Assembly: GCA_964600235.1 (NCBI GenBank) | Contig: CAZRIV010000013.1 | Coordinates: 74,651 to 138,650 of the forward strand | Direction: 5' to 3' | DNA: 64,000 nt | Source: MWEI01 sp964600235 | Lineage (GTDB): Bacteria; Desulfobacterota; Desulfomonilia; UBA1062 | Shown here: positions 27,619 to 36,457 of the stretch, one piece after another | Position numbering within the stretch: position 1 is the first letter of the stretch | Layout: every line of letters begins with the position of its first letter | Made by a program: the position numbers and the translations under genes | The notes under the pieces: model-generated | What the model was told of the DNA's origin: nothing | Databases searched by the model: none | Seen by the model: the letters and a program-made list of their open reading frames with translations, nothing else

Positions 27619-27660
27619 TTACCGCAAGTGCTATGTTGACGCTTAACCCGTAAGCGGTAA
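27619..27660 (+). promoter_or_regulatory. Nested inverted repeats in the leader of the chalcone-isomerase-like gene
   Basis: TTACCGC (27619-27625) pairs with GCGGTAA (27654-27660), and CGCTTA (27640-27645) pairs with TAAGCG (27651-27656), so two alternative hairpins overlap at GCG. The position is 25 bp upstream of the start codon of the next gene. Operator or RNA leader function is possible. Confidence 0.35.
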
Positions 27661-27684
27661 TTCCACTAAAACGAGGAGGGTATT

Positions 27685-28248
27685 ATGGTTCTGAGGAAAG
27701 TTTTTATAGTTCTGTTCGCAATGCTCTTTTTATCCGCATCGGCTTTCGCCGCCGATGTTGCCGGTATCAAGATGCCTGACACCATGAAGGCCGGGGGACA
27801 GGATCTTGTATTCAATGGTGGGGACAAACGCACCAAGTTCATGATGAAGGTCTATGTGGCTGCGCTGTATCTGAAGCAGAAAAGCAGTGATGCCCAGAAG
27901 ATCATCAATGCCGATGAACCCATGGCCATCAAACTTCAGATCACGTCAGGAATGGTAACCCCTGATAAGATGAAAACAGCGATTGATGAAGGATTTGAGA
28001 ACTCCACCGACGGCAACATCGTCCCGATTAAGGCCAAGATAGATGCCTTTACCGCTGTCTTCAAGGACCTCTCCAACGGCATCATTTATGATTACGTGTA
28101 TGTGCCTGGCAAGGGCGTTGAGATCTTCAAAAATGGACAGATGGCCGCAACAATCCAGGGTCTTGATTTCAAAAAAGCCCTGTTCGGCATCTGGCTGAGC
28201 GATAAACCCGCCCAGGACTCACTGAAAGAGGCTATGCTCGGCAAGTAG
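27685..28248 (+). CDS. Secreted chalcone-isomerase-like protein
   Basis: A 187-residue exported protein with a cleavable signal peptide (cleavage near SAFAA, residue 22). The mature part, including AGQDLVFNGGDKRTKFMMKVYVAALYL and FKKALFGIWLSDKPAQDSLKEAMLG, matches the bacterial chalcone-isomerase-like family (PF16036), periplasmic lipocalin-like or fatty-acid-binding proteins of unknown role. It lacks plant CHI catalytic features, so enzymatic activity should not be assumed. AGGAGGG precedes ATG 27685, and a strong terminator follows. Confidence 0.88.
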   Translation: MVLRKVFIVLFAMLFLSASAFAADVAGIKMPDTMKAGGQDLVFNGGDKRTKFMMKVYVAALYLKQKSSDAQKIINADEPMAIKLQITSGMVTPDKMKTAIDEGFENSTDGNIVPIKAKIDAFTAVFKDLSNGIIYDYVYVPGKGVEIFKNGQMAATIQGLDFKKALFGIWLSDKPAQDSLKEAMLGK

Positions 28249-28270
28249 TCTTTCTCATTCGAATGAAAGT

Positions 28271-28303
28271 GCCCGCAGGGCCGCTATGGCCCTGCGGGCT
28301 TTG
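28271..28303 (+). terminator. Rho-independent terminator
   Basis: GCCCGCAGGGCC, a 5-nt loop and GGCCCTGCGGGC form a 12-bp GC-rich stem 22 bp after the preceding stop, followed by TTTG. The remaining spacer to 28617 (about 310 bp) has no recognisable gene. Confidence 0.88.
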
Positions 28304-28617
28304 CCAACAAAGTGTTAGCCCTGTACAGTAGTGTATGATTTGTTTCCCTAGGATAGTCCCCTGATATTCTTCAAGTTGCCGACCATGAATGACGAAAGAT
28401 GCCCTATGGGCAGATATCCAGGCATACTCTACTCCTTGAGGACTGATTCCATAGAAGTGCCTTCTTATGTTTTACTCTTAAGTATCCCGACAATGTGTAA
28501 TTGCAAGAACGTATATTTTTATACTGTCTTCAGTCCCCTGGGGCAAGGCGATGGCATGCCCCGTATAACGGCATGGCGGCAGCAAGATGTTGCACCCTTC
28601 AGCTTATGTGAGGCACA

Positions 28618-29685
28618 ATGAAAAAGGTCCTGCGCAAATGGCTCCAGCTCTATTTTTCAGATCCTCAACTCATGATACTCATTATCATCCTTCTGGGCGG
28701 ATTTATTCTTATCTATTTCTTCGGGAAAATGCTCATGCCGGTATTCTTGTCCGTCCTTATTGCTTTACTGCTGGATAGTCTTATTGAGTGGCTGCGCCGT
28801 TTCAATGTGCGGAGAAACGCAGGTGTCTACCTCATTTTCATTCTTTTCATGGCCCTGTTCCTTGACCTGATCATTATTCTGCTGCCTCTCATATCTCATC
28901 AGGTGGGCCAACTTGTTCAGGATCTCCCAACTATCGGGGCAAGAATAAAGACAGACCTGCTCCTCCTTCCGCAGAGATTTCCTGGAGTACTCTCCGAGGC
29001 GAAGATCAACCAGTTTATCGCCCTGCTGGCATCTGAATTCAACGATCTCGGCAAGGATATCATCCAGATATCCGTATCTTCCCTTCGAGGCCTGATCGAG
29101 GTGATCATCTACCTGGTACTTGTCCCCTTTCTGGTGTTTTTCTTTCTCAAGGATAAGGAGATGCTCCTGGGGTGGATTCAAAGGCATCTGCCGGAAGAAC
29201 GTGGTCTGGCCATCAAGGTCTGGGATGAGGTATACGACCAGTTTTTCAATTACCTCAGGGGAAAGATCCTTGAGATACTCTTTGTGTGGGGGATTAATTA
29301 TGCCGCCTTTGCACTACTCGGATTAAAGTATTCAGTGATCCTGTCCCTCCTCATCGGACTGGCCGTATTGGTACCTTATATAGGTGCGGCGGTTTTGTTT
29401 GTCCCAACGGTCATGATCGGGTTCTTCCAATGGGGACTTGGAGCAAACCTGATCTACCTCATCATTGCATATGCCTTCCTGCATGCCCTTGATGGAAATA
29501 TCATAGCACCGATGTTACTCTCGAAGGTCGTGAAGATCCATCCGGTTGCGATCATAATCTCAATCCTTGTCTTCGGCGGCCTGTGGGGTTTCTGGGGCCT
29601 TGTATTCGCCATTCCCCTTGCGACACTCCTGCATGCTGTTCTCAAGGCATGGATCAGTACATCTGTCCCCGTCGAGGAATCATGA
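28618..29685 (+). CDS. AI-2E family (PerM-like) membrane protein
   Basis: A 355-residue integral membrane protein of PF01594 with about eight hydrophobic segments. The order is N-terminal membrane pair (residues ~17-60), a membrane segment near 70-95, an amphipathic section, then the dense C-terminal membrane block with LVPYIGAAVLFVPTVMIGF and ALDGNIIAPMLLSKVVKIHPVAIIISILVFGGLWGFWGLVFAIPLA, which is the family signature. Members include putative permeases and Na+/H+ antiporters; substrate here is unknown. It stands alone. Confidence 0.9.
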   Translation: MKKVLRKWLQLYFSDPQLMILIIILLGGFILIYFFGKMLMPVFLSVLIALLLDSLIEWLRRFNVRRNAGVYLIFILFMALFLDLIIILLPLISHQVGQLVQDLPTIGARIKTDLLLLPQRFPGVLSEAKINQFIALLASEFNDLGKDIIQISVSSLRGLIEVIIYLVLVPFLVFFFLKDKEMLLGWIQRHLPEERGLAIKVWDEVYDQFFNYLRGKILEILFVWGINYAAFALLGLKYSVILSLLIGLAVLVPYIGAAVLFVPTVMIGFFQWGLGANLIYLIIAYAFLHALDGNIIAPMLLSKVVKIHPVAIIISILVFGGLWGFWGLVFAIPLATLLHAVLKAWISTSVPVEES

Positions 29686-29896
29686 TGCATACTGCACCAC
29701 AATACTTCCATGCCGTTGCAGCAAGCAACTAAAATTCGGTTCATCCATCACGCCTCTTTCTTTGTTCACAATGATCAAGAAACCACAGTTTTCTTCCGAT
29801 ATGTGAAAAGAGGCGTAGAATATTTGTGCCCTTATATTGAAAATTATGAAGAAAAAAGTGACATCAGGTTATCTTTCAAAATGTTGAGATGAGGAT

Positions 29897-31345
29897 ATGA
29901 CAGACAACCTCGATCTTCCAAAGGGTATGCACATACTCATTGCCGACTCAAGCGCAGTTGTACGCAGCTTTCTGTCCCGCGAACTCGGCAAGTCGGGTGC
30001 CCTCATCTCCCTTGCCGATGATGGTGAACAGGCATTCGACCTTGCATCATCGGGAGACATCGACCTGGTGATAGCCGATGTCGACCTCCCCAGGATCGGT
30101 GGAATTGAACTCTGCAGGAAGATCAAGACCAACCAACATACCCAACAGATACCCGTTGTCATTCTCGATTCGCTGAATACCGACGACGGCATTCAGAGGG
30201 GATATCAAGCAGGCGCAACCGCCTGTATCCCCAAGGAACAGTCAAAGGAGTCTCTCGTCGATGCAATAGGGAACGTCCTTCTCAAGGCCACCTTCCAGAG
30301 AGGACGTCTCATCCTGGTCGTGGACGATTCCCTTACCGTCCGCTCATTAGTGAGCAAGGGGCTCAAGGATGCAGGGTTTACCATTATCCAGGCAGAGAAT
30401 GGGAAGGTGGCCCTGGACCTCCTCCGTCACCAGAAACCCGACCTCATCCTGAGTGATATCGATATGCCGGAGATGAATGGCGAGTCCTTCTGTCAGGCCG
30501 TTCACGCCGACCCCATACTCGCAACCATCCCATTCGTAGTCATGAGCGCCAACAACCAGCGGCCCATTATGAGGCGCATGCTTCAACTCGGAGCCGACTC
30601 CTATCTCGTAAAACCATTCAATGTAGAACAGCTAGTCATTACCATTGAAAAACTGCTTTCTGATCAGCTCTTACTCCTCCACAAGGAGAAAGAGCGTCTT
30701 GAAATTGAGCAAAGGCTTATACTCGCAAGCATTACAAGTCTTTGCAATGCCCTTGAAGCCAGGGATTCCTACACAAGGGGTCATTCGGAGGCGGTATCAG
30801 ACATCGCTACAAAAATCGCCATGAAGATGGGCATCAGCGAGGAAGATATCGAGCTTATACGTCTCGGCGGCAAGTTGCATGACCTCGGCAAGATCGGGGT
30901 TGTCGACAGCGTACTGCTTAAGACAGGCAAACTCACCGATGATGAGTTTGCCATCATCAAGAAACACCCAGTCATCGGCGCTGAGATATTACGGCCGGTA
31001 CCTTCCCTGGCACCGATCATCCCGATCGTTCTCTATCACCATGAACGCATTGACGGGAAGGGATATCCCGAGGGACTCCAGGGAGCATCAATTCCGCTTT
31101 GGGCACGGATCACTGCGGTCGGAGATACGTACCATGCCCTGACAAGCGACCGTCCTTATCGGGCCGGCATGCCAAAAGACAAGGCCCTCGAGATCATCCA
31201 GCAGGTTAGCGGGAGTCAGCTCTGCCCTGACTGTGTAGAGGTTTTTCTCAGGATGGAACTCTGGGACAATGCATCCACGGCAACCGACAAAGAAACTCTT
31301 CATAATACGTTTGAGCCCTTGATTGCCTCCAACACGCGCTCCTGA
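29897..31345 (+). CDS. Response regulator with two receiver domains and HD-GYP output
   Basis: A 482-residue cytoplasmic regulator. Receiver 1 (about 11-128) keeps the phospho-acceptor Asp61 and Lys113 but has only one residue of the acidic pair (A16-D17), so phosphorylation may be weak. Receiver 2 (about 137-253) is canonical: Asp143-Asp144, Asp187, MSA and Lys239. A helical linker leads to an HD-GYP domain with H328-D329 and HHERIDGKGYP at 381-391, the signature of active c-di-GMP phosphodiesterases. A partner histidine kinase is not adjacent. Expected role: lowering c-di-GMP in response to two inputs. Confidence 0.92.
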   Translation: MTDNLDLPKGMHILIADSSAVVRSFLSRELGKSGALISLADDGEQAFDLASSGDIDLVIADVDLPRIGGIELCRKIKTNQHTQQIPVVILDSLNTDDGIQRGYQAGATACIPKEQSKESLVDAIGNVLLKATFQRGRLILVVDDSLTVRSLVSKGLKDAGFTIIQAENGKVALDLLRHQKPDLILSDIDMPEMNGESFCQAVHADPILATIPFVVMSANNQRPIMRRMLQLGADSYLVKPFNVEQLVITIEKLLSDQLLLLHKEKERLEIEQRLILASITSLCNALEARDSYTRGHSEAVSDIATKIAMKMGISEEDIELIRLGGKLHDLGKIGVVDSVLLKTGKLTDDEFAIIKKHPVIGAEILRPVPSLAPIIPIVLYHHERIDGKGYPEGLQGASIPLWARITAVGDTYHALTSDRPYRAGMPKDKALEIIQQVSGSQLCPDCVEVFLRMELWDNASTATDKETLHNTFEPLIASNTRS

Positions 31346-31431
31346 TAGTTTTCTCACCATGTCATGTCTTGGAGTAACTCCTAATAACACACTCTCAAGA
31401 AACACATTGCATTCGGCAAATCTTTTGTTTA

Positions 31432-31484
31432 TGTTTCGAAACAAAATTAAACGTAATCCGTTACGCGACCTGTAACTACAGGTC
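31432..31484 (+). promoter_or_regulatory. Three consecutive palindromes upstream of an aminotransferase gene
   Basis: TGTTTCGAAACA (31432-31443), CGTAATCCGTTACG (31452-31465) and GACCTGTAACTACAGGTC (31467-31484) lie in tandem and end 14 bp before ATG 31499. Their density and position argue for operators or a processed leader; the ribosome site of the gene lies inside or just after the last dyad. Regulator unknown. Confidence 0.5.
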
Positions 31485-31498
31485 AGGACAGCTGATAA

Positions 31499-32830
31499 AT
31501 GAGAAGAAACATCGTACACGAAGGGGCGGAACAGCTCACCTATGAAATCCGGCAGATCGTTGCCGTAGCCGAAGACCTCAAGAGGCTCGGGCTGGAAATC
31601 ACGTGGGAGAACATCGGCGATCCCATTGCCAAGGGAGAAAGGCTTCCCCAGTGGATCAAGGATATCATCATCAAACTGGCATCCGAAGACAGGACCTATG
31701 GGTACGTAGCGACCCAGGGAGTCGCCGAGTCCAGGGAGTTCCTTGCCGATCTGGTGAACAAGCGCGGGGGGTACCAAGTCACCAAGGACGATATCATCTT
31801 CTTTGACGGACTGGGTGACGCCGTTGCCAAGATATTCGGTTACCTGAAACGGGAGGCCCGGGTCATCGGACCGTCACCGGCTTATTCAACACACTCTTCG
31901 GCCGAGGCTGCCCATTCGGGTTACGAGCACCTGACCTATGAACTCGACCCGGATAACAACTGGATGCCGGATCTGACAGACCTCGAAAACAAGATCAAGT
32001 ATAACGACTCCATCGCCGGGATCCTCATCATTAATCCGGACAACCCCACAGGAGCGGTCTACCCCAGAGGACTGCTCGTCAAGATGGTCGAAATCGCCAG
32101 GCGCTACAAGGTATTCATGATCTGCGACGAGACCTACAGCAGGCTCGTGTACAGCGGGGCCAAGACAGCACACTTGAGCGAGGTCATAACCGACGTACCG
32201 GGTATCGCCCTGAGAGGCATCTCAAAGGAATATCCCTGGCCGGGAGGCCGATGTGGATGGATAGAGGTCTTCAACCAGGACAAGCTGAACTTCAAGCGCT
32301 ATATCAAGAGCCTCATCAATGCCAAGATGCTGGAGGTCTGCTCCACAAGTCTCCCTCAGCACTCCATACCCCTTGTCATGGGTGACCCCCGATACGAGGA
32401 GCACCTCGCTCGGAGAAGGGCCATGTACGAGAAAAGGGCCCAAGAGGCATGGAATTTTTTCTCTGGGGTAGATGGCATCAAGGTGAACAGGCCCCAAGGT
32501 GCCTTCTATATGTCGGTCCTCTTCGAGGATGGAGCCCTGAACAACCGGCAGACACTTCCCATTGCCGGATCAAAGGTCTCGGAATATATCGAGAACAAGG
32601 TCAAGGGTGTCGAGGTAGACAAGCGCTTCGTCTACTATCTCCTGGGCTCTACGGGTATCTGTGTGGTGCCCCTTACAGGCTTCTGCTGCAACAGGAAAGG
32701 TTTCAGGATCACGCTCCTGGAGATGAACGATGAAAAGCGGTTGTGGACCTACCAGACCATTGCACAGAGCATCAGGGATTATATCGGTTCCACAAGCGGA
32801 GCCCTCTCTTCGGGCCACACTTCACTCTAG
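31499..32830 (+). CDS. Class I/II PLP aminotransferase
   Basis: A 443-residue aminotransferase. Motifs include NPDNPTGAVYP near residue 181, ICDETYSRLVY, and the PLP lysine in GISKEYPWPGGRCGW near residue 244. The sequence also has an unusual Cys-rich piece LTGFCCNRKGFRITLLE near the C terminus and long helices at the N terminus. It resembles alanine-type aminotransferases of Desulfobacterota, but the substrate is not certain. Upstream palindromes suggest regulated expression. The next gene starts 61 bp later. Confidence 0.88.
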   Translation: MRRNIVHEGAEQLTYEIRQIVAVAEDLKRLGLEITWENIGDPIAKGERLPQWIKDIIIKLASEDRTYGYVATQGVAESREFLADLVNKRGGYQVTKDDIIFFDGLGDAVAKIFGYLKREARVIGPSPAYSTHSSAEAAHSGYEHLTYELDPDNNWMPDLTDLENKIKYNDSIAGILIINPDNPTGAVYPRGLLVKMVEIARRYKVFMICDETYSRLVYSGAKTAHLSEVITDVPGIALRGISKEYPWPGGRCGWIEVFNQDKLNFKRYIKSLINAKMLEVCSTSLPQHSIPLVMGDPRYEEHLARRRAMYEKRAQEAWNFFSGVDGIKVNRPQGAFYMSVLFEDGALNNRQTLPIAGSKVSEYIENKVKGVEVDKRFVYYLLGSTGICVVPLTGFCCNRKGFRITLLEMNDEKRLWTYQTIAQSIRDYIGSTSGALSSGHTSL

Positions 32831-32891
32831 GCTGTATGTCTTGCACGGCAGGAGGTCTCATGCTTCTCTGCCGGGCATATCCGTGTGACTG

Positions 32892-33761
32892 ATGATACTG
32901 GACCGTAAAGCTGAAATCGCATTCCCTTCGGGCACTGACATCATTGTCGGCACCCTTTTCATCCCCAAAGCCCAGGTCCCCTTGCCGGCCCTTATCATCA
33001 GCCATGGAGCCCTGGACTTCAAGGAAAACTACTACGAACTCTGCGAACACCTTGCCGCTCGAGGCATCGCATCCCTGGCTATCGATATGCACGGCCACGG
33101 TTCGAGCGGGGGGAGTCGCCTTTTCGTCAATATGGATGACTGGGTGATGGATATCAGGTGCGCCATTGACTTTCTGGAAAAGACACCCGAAATCAGTAAG
33201 GGGTCTATCGGGGTATTCGGGCTGTCTTCGGGCGGAACGGCTGTACTCGAGGCGGCACTTGTGGATCCGAGGATACGCTGCATCATAGCCCTGGACGCGA
33301 CAGTGAGGAACACCTTGAACCGGGCTGAATCCCTGGGCATGAGGATCCTGGGGGTACTGGGCCTCATCAAGCGCATCATTACCAAAGATGACCTGCGGAT
33401 CTCCATGGTGGGCCCTTTTCAGAAGGTAGAGGCGGCATCGGACCCGGAGGTCAACCGAAGATGGAAGGAAAATCCGAAGGTCCTGGAAATGTGGTCTGCC
33501 TTCCCCATCCCTGGGGCAAGCCCTTCCCTCATGGTGGACACCATCAAGAGGGTACATCGCATAACCTGCCCTACCCTTGTGATTCATGGCGAGGATGACA
33601 AGGTGGATCCGGTGATGAGCGCGCACATGCTGTTCCATGCACTCACCTGTATCAAGAGCCTGCATATCGTCCCGGGCAACGGCCACCTGGGCCATATGGA
33701 CAGAAACAAGAGCATCGTCATGGAGCTGACATCGAGCTGGGCGCAAAACCACCTGATTTGA
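32892..33761 (+). CDS. Alpha/beta hydrolase
   Basis: A 289-residue hydrolase with the order of a typical serine alpha/beta hydrolase. The oxyanion/HG region is ISHGALDFKENY, the nucleophile elbow is GLSSGG near residue 114-119, the acid lies in HGEDDKVDP and the His in GNGHLGHM. No signal peptide is present, so it should be cytoplasmic. It may act on esters or acyl compounds; family level only. A 15-bp gap separates it from the next plus-strand gene. Confidence 0.85.
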   Translation: MILDRKAEIAFPSGTDIIVGTLFIPKAQVPLPALIISHGALDFKENYYELCEHLAARGIASLAIDMHGHGSSGGSRLFVNMDDWVMDIRCAIDFLEKTPEISKGSIGVFGLSSGGTAVLEAALVDPRIRCIIALDATVRNTLNRAESLGMRILGVLGLIKRIITKDDLRISMVGPFQKVEAASDPEVNRRWKENPKVLEMWSAFPIPGASPSLMVDTIKRVHRITCPTLVIHGEDDKVDPVMSAHMLFHALTCIKSLHIVPGNGHLGHMDRNKSIVMELTSSWAQNHLI

Positions 33762-33800
33762 GAAATCAGCTTCTCTGTGCTATCCTTTCGACACAATCAC

Positions 33801-35483
33801 ATGTTCTTACCCACGAGCCGAGATGAGATGAAGGTTCTTGGCTGGGATGATCTGGATATCATCCTGGTCACCGGAGACGCTTATATCGACAGCCCTCATA
33901 TCGGGGTAGCCCTGGTCGGGAAGGCCCTTCACAGGGCCGGATTCCGTGTGGGCGTCATTTCCCAGCCCGACATCAGGTCCTCAATTGATATCATGAGACT
34001 CGGCGAACCGGCCTTGTTCTGGGGCATTACCGCAGGCAGCATCGATTCCATGGTCGCCAACTACACCCCCCTGAAAAAACGTCGGAAATCCGATGACTAT
34101 ACGCCGGGGGGGCTCAATACAAAAAGGCCTGACCGGGCGGTTATCATTTATGCGAATCTCATCAGGCAGTATGCGAACCGCAGGAAGCCTCTCGTTTTAG
34201 GCGGCATCGAGGCAAGCCTGCGGCGCATAGCGCACTATGACTTCTGGTCCGACAGCATCAGGCGCTCCATCCTCTTTGATGCAAAGGCCGACGTGGTGGT
34301 GTACGGGATGGGAGAATACCCGGCTGTTGAGCTTGCCCGCAGGCTGAAAGGCGGCGAAGATATCAAGGACATGCCAGGCATCTGCTACATCAGCAGAGAC
34401 ATCCCTGACGGATTCACAGGGCTGCCGTCATTCGAAGAAGTCTCCCATGACCCCTTGAAATTCACCGAGATGTTTCATACCTTTTACCGGAACAATGTCT
34501 CGGCTGCAGGCAGAGGGCTGTATCAGCGGCATCGGGACCGCTACCTCGTGCACAATCCACCCTGGCCCCTTCTCACGGAGCAGGAACTCGATGCCAGCTA
34601 TAATCTCGGGTTCGAACGGGAGGTTCATCCGCGGGATCGAGCCCTGGGTGCGGTGAAGGCCATGGAAACCATACGGTTCTCCATCACCACCCACCGTGGC
34701 TGCCTGGGGCAGTGCAACTTCTGCTCCATAACCGTGCACGAAGGCCCCTGTGTGGTCTCTCGCAGTGAAGACTCCATCATACTCGAAGCACGGCAGCTCT
34801 CTACAAACCCCGCGTTCAAGGGCTTTCTCCAGGACGTGGGTGGACCCACTGCGAATATGTATGGTTTCGCCTGCACGAGGAGGAAAACCCCGGGTCTGTG
34901 TCATCAAAGGAGGTGCCTCTACCCGGATATCTGCCCCCATCTGGGGAATGATCATCGCAGGCAGAACGATCTCCTGAAAAGGCTCCGGGCCATTCCCGGC
35001 CTTAAAAAGGCATTCGTGAATTCGGGTATCCGTTACGACCTGGTATGTGCCGACAAGCGCCATGGGAATGCGTATCTAGAAGAGCTCGTGGAACACCATG
35101 TTTCAGGTCAGATGAAGCTGGCGCCCGAGCATTCGGAGCCGGGGGTGCTCGGCAGGATGGGCAAGTCCGGCATAGGATCGCTCCTTGATTTCCGGGACCG
35201 GTTCCTGAAGATTTCACGCGACAAGGGGAAAAGGCAGTTCCTTACCTACTATTTCCTTGCCGCACACCCGGGATGCACTGAAGCCGACATGAGGAGGCTC
35301 AAGTCATTCATCAACAAGAACCTCCGGATGAACCCGGAACAGGTCCAGATATTCACCCCCACACCGTCCACCTACTCCACGCTCATGTATTATACCGGGA
35401 CAGACCCCTTCACCGGTGAAAAGATATTTGTAGAAAAAGACCCGGTATGCAAAAAGAGACAAAAGGACATCCTGACCGGATAA
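33801..35483 (+). CDS. YgiQ family radical SAM protein
   Basis: A 560-residue YgiQ-type radical SAM enzyme. The chosen start ATG 33801 gives MFLPTSRDEMKVLGWDDLDIILVTGDAYIDSP, the exact family opening; the GTG at 33777 adds eight unrelated residues. The cluster motif CLGQCNFC (CxxxCxxC) lies near residue 300, preceded by a cobalamin-like N-terminal region (RPDRAVIIYANLIRQYANRRKPLVLGGIEASLRRIAHYD). The C-terminal region with LKLAPEHS-type sequence (QMKLAPEHSEPGVLGRMGK) is also typical. Function of the family is unknown. A DarP-like gene follows after 16 bp. Confidence 0.92.
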   Translation: MFLPTSRDEMKVLGWDDLDIILVTGDAYIDSPHIGVALVGKALHRAGFRVGVISQPDIRSSIDIMRLGEPALFWGITAGSIDSMVANYTPLKKRRKSDDYTPGGLNTKRPDRAVIIYANLIRQYANRRKPLVLGGIEASLRRIAHYDFWSDSIRRSILFDAKADVVVYGMGEYPAVELARRLKGGEDIKDMPGICYISRDIPDGFTGLPSFEEVSHDPLKFTEMFHTFYRNNVSAAGRGLYQRHRDRYLVHNPPWPLLTEQELDASYNLGFEREVHPRDRALGAVKAMETIRFSITTHRGCLGQCNFCSITVHEGPCVVSRSEDSIILEARQLSTNPAFKGFLQDVGGPTANMYGFACTRRKTPGLCHQRRCLYPDICPHLGNDHRRQNDLLKRLRAIPGLKKAFVNSGIRYDLVCADKRHGNAYLEELVEHHVSGQMKLAPEHSEPGVLGRMGKSGIGSLLDFRDRFLKISRDKGKRQFLTYYFLAAHPGCTEADMRRLKSFINKNLRMNPEQVQIFTPTPSTYSTLMYYTGTDPFTGEKIFVEKDPVCKKRQKDILTG

Positions 35484-35499
35484 ACGAGGTAACCCTGCG

Positions 35500-36027
35500 A
35501 TGAAGCGTGAAGACAGACTTATCCATAATCATGTGCTTCCTGAAATGGAAGAGCCGAAGAGCAAGACCAGGCGTAAAAAAGATATGATAGAGCTTCAAAA
35601 GCTCGGGGAGCGGCTCGTGGAACTGCCCGGATCATATTTGAAGAAATCAGGCATCCCCCAGGAACTGCTGGAAGCGGTCACATCCATGAAGAACATGCGC
35701 ACCCATGAGGCCAGGCGAAGACACATGCAGCACATAGGCGTTCTCATGCGTGAGGTTGATCCGGCACAGATCAGAATGGTCCTCAATGAATACTCTCAAC
35801 CCAGACAGGCGCCGGCTGCCGCGGTAAAAACAGACACAGACGAACCGTCACTGGCCCTCATGAGCGGGACAGCGGAGCACATGGAAGACTTGATGAAACG
35901 ATGCCCTCACGCAGATCGCACAAGGCTGAGACAGCTGGTCAGGAACGCAAGGGCCGAGGCAGATCAGGGGGGCAAAACACGGGCCCTTACCGCATTAAAG
36001 TCCTATCTTGCAGAACTATTGAAATGA
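35500..36027 (+). CDS. DarP/YjgA (DUF615) family protein, probable ribosome-associated factor
   Basis: A 175-residue basic, helical protein. SKTRRKKDMIELQKLGERLVELP near residue 21 and TSMKNMRTHEARRRHMQHIGVLMREVD near 65, followed by a C-terminal helical DRTRLRQLVRNARAE segment, match DUF615. In E. coli YjgA/DarP helps late 50S subunit assembly. It lies 16 bp after the YgiQ-type gene with GAGG before ATG 35500. Confidence reflects motif match by eye. Confidence 0.82.
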   Translation: MKREDRLIHNHVLPEMEEPKSKTRRKKDMIELQKLGERLVELPGSYLKKSGIPQELLEAVTSMKNMRTHEARRRHMQHIGVLMREVDPAQIRMVLNEYSQPRQAPAAAVKTDTDEPSLALMSGTAEHMEDLMKRCPHADRTRLRQLVRNARAEADQGGKTRALTALKSYLAELLK

Positions 36028-36065
36028 TACGCTTTATCAGATCCAGACAGACAAAGGAGGTATCC

Positions 36066-36335
36066 ATGAAAAATCTATTCCAAAAGACCTTCTCCGGAGT
36101 GCCGGTCATCCTTGCCTGCATCCTGATTCTGGCCCTCACAGGTTGTGAAGGCAGCGACACCAAGAAAACCATCACAGACACCGTGGAACAGGTTATGAGT
36201 GGTGATGTGGTCAAAAAAGGCGAACAGATGAAAAAAGATGTGGACCAGGCCATGAAGGAAGAGGCAAGGCGCCTGCTCAAGATGGACAAAGAGACCAGAG
36301 ATGGAGCAAGTGACGAGAATGAGCAAAAAGAATAG
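36066..36335 (+). CDS. Small lipoprotein of unknown function
   Basis: An 89-residue exported protein with a lipoprotein signal (MKNLFQKTFSGVPVILACILILALTGCEGS; lipobox LTGC, Cys27). The mature part is short, charged and helical with MKKDVDQAMKEEARRLLKM. AAAGGAGGTATCC gives a strong ribosome site before ATG 36066; the frame is open upstream but has no better start. Function unknown; it lies between the DarP-like gene and an SDR gene. Confidence 0.8.
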   Translation: MKNLFQKTFSGVPVILACILILALTGCEGSDTKKTITDTVEQVMSGDVVKKGEQMKKDVDQAMKEEARRLLKMDKETRDGASDENEQKE

Positions 36336-36457
36336 AGCAAGTCAATATCTTTAGAGTGATTATAAAAGCATGCTTACTGTTGCTGACAGAGATATGAAAA
36401 GATATACTTACGATACTTTTTAGAATCTGTTCCTGAATTCAAGAAGGAGGTTCTTCC

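Noticed and set aside
32772..33752. 326-codon minus-strand frame
   Set aside because: Antisense to the alpha/beta hydrolase gene; no ribosome site or motif.
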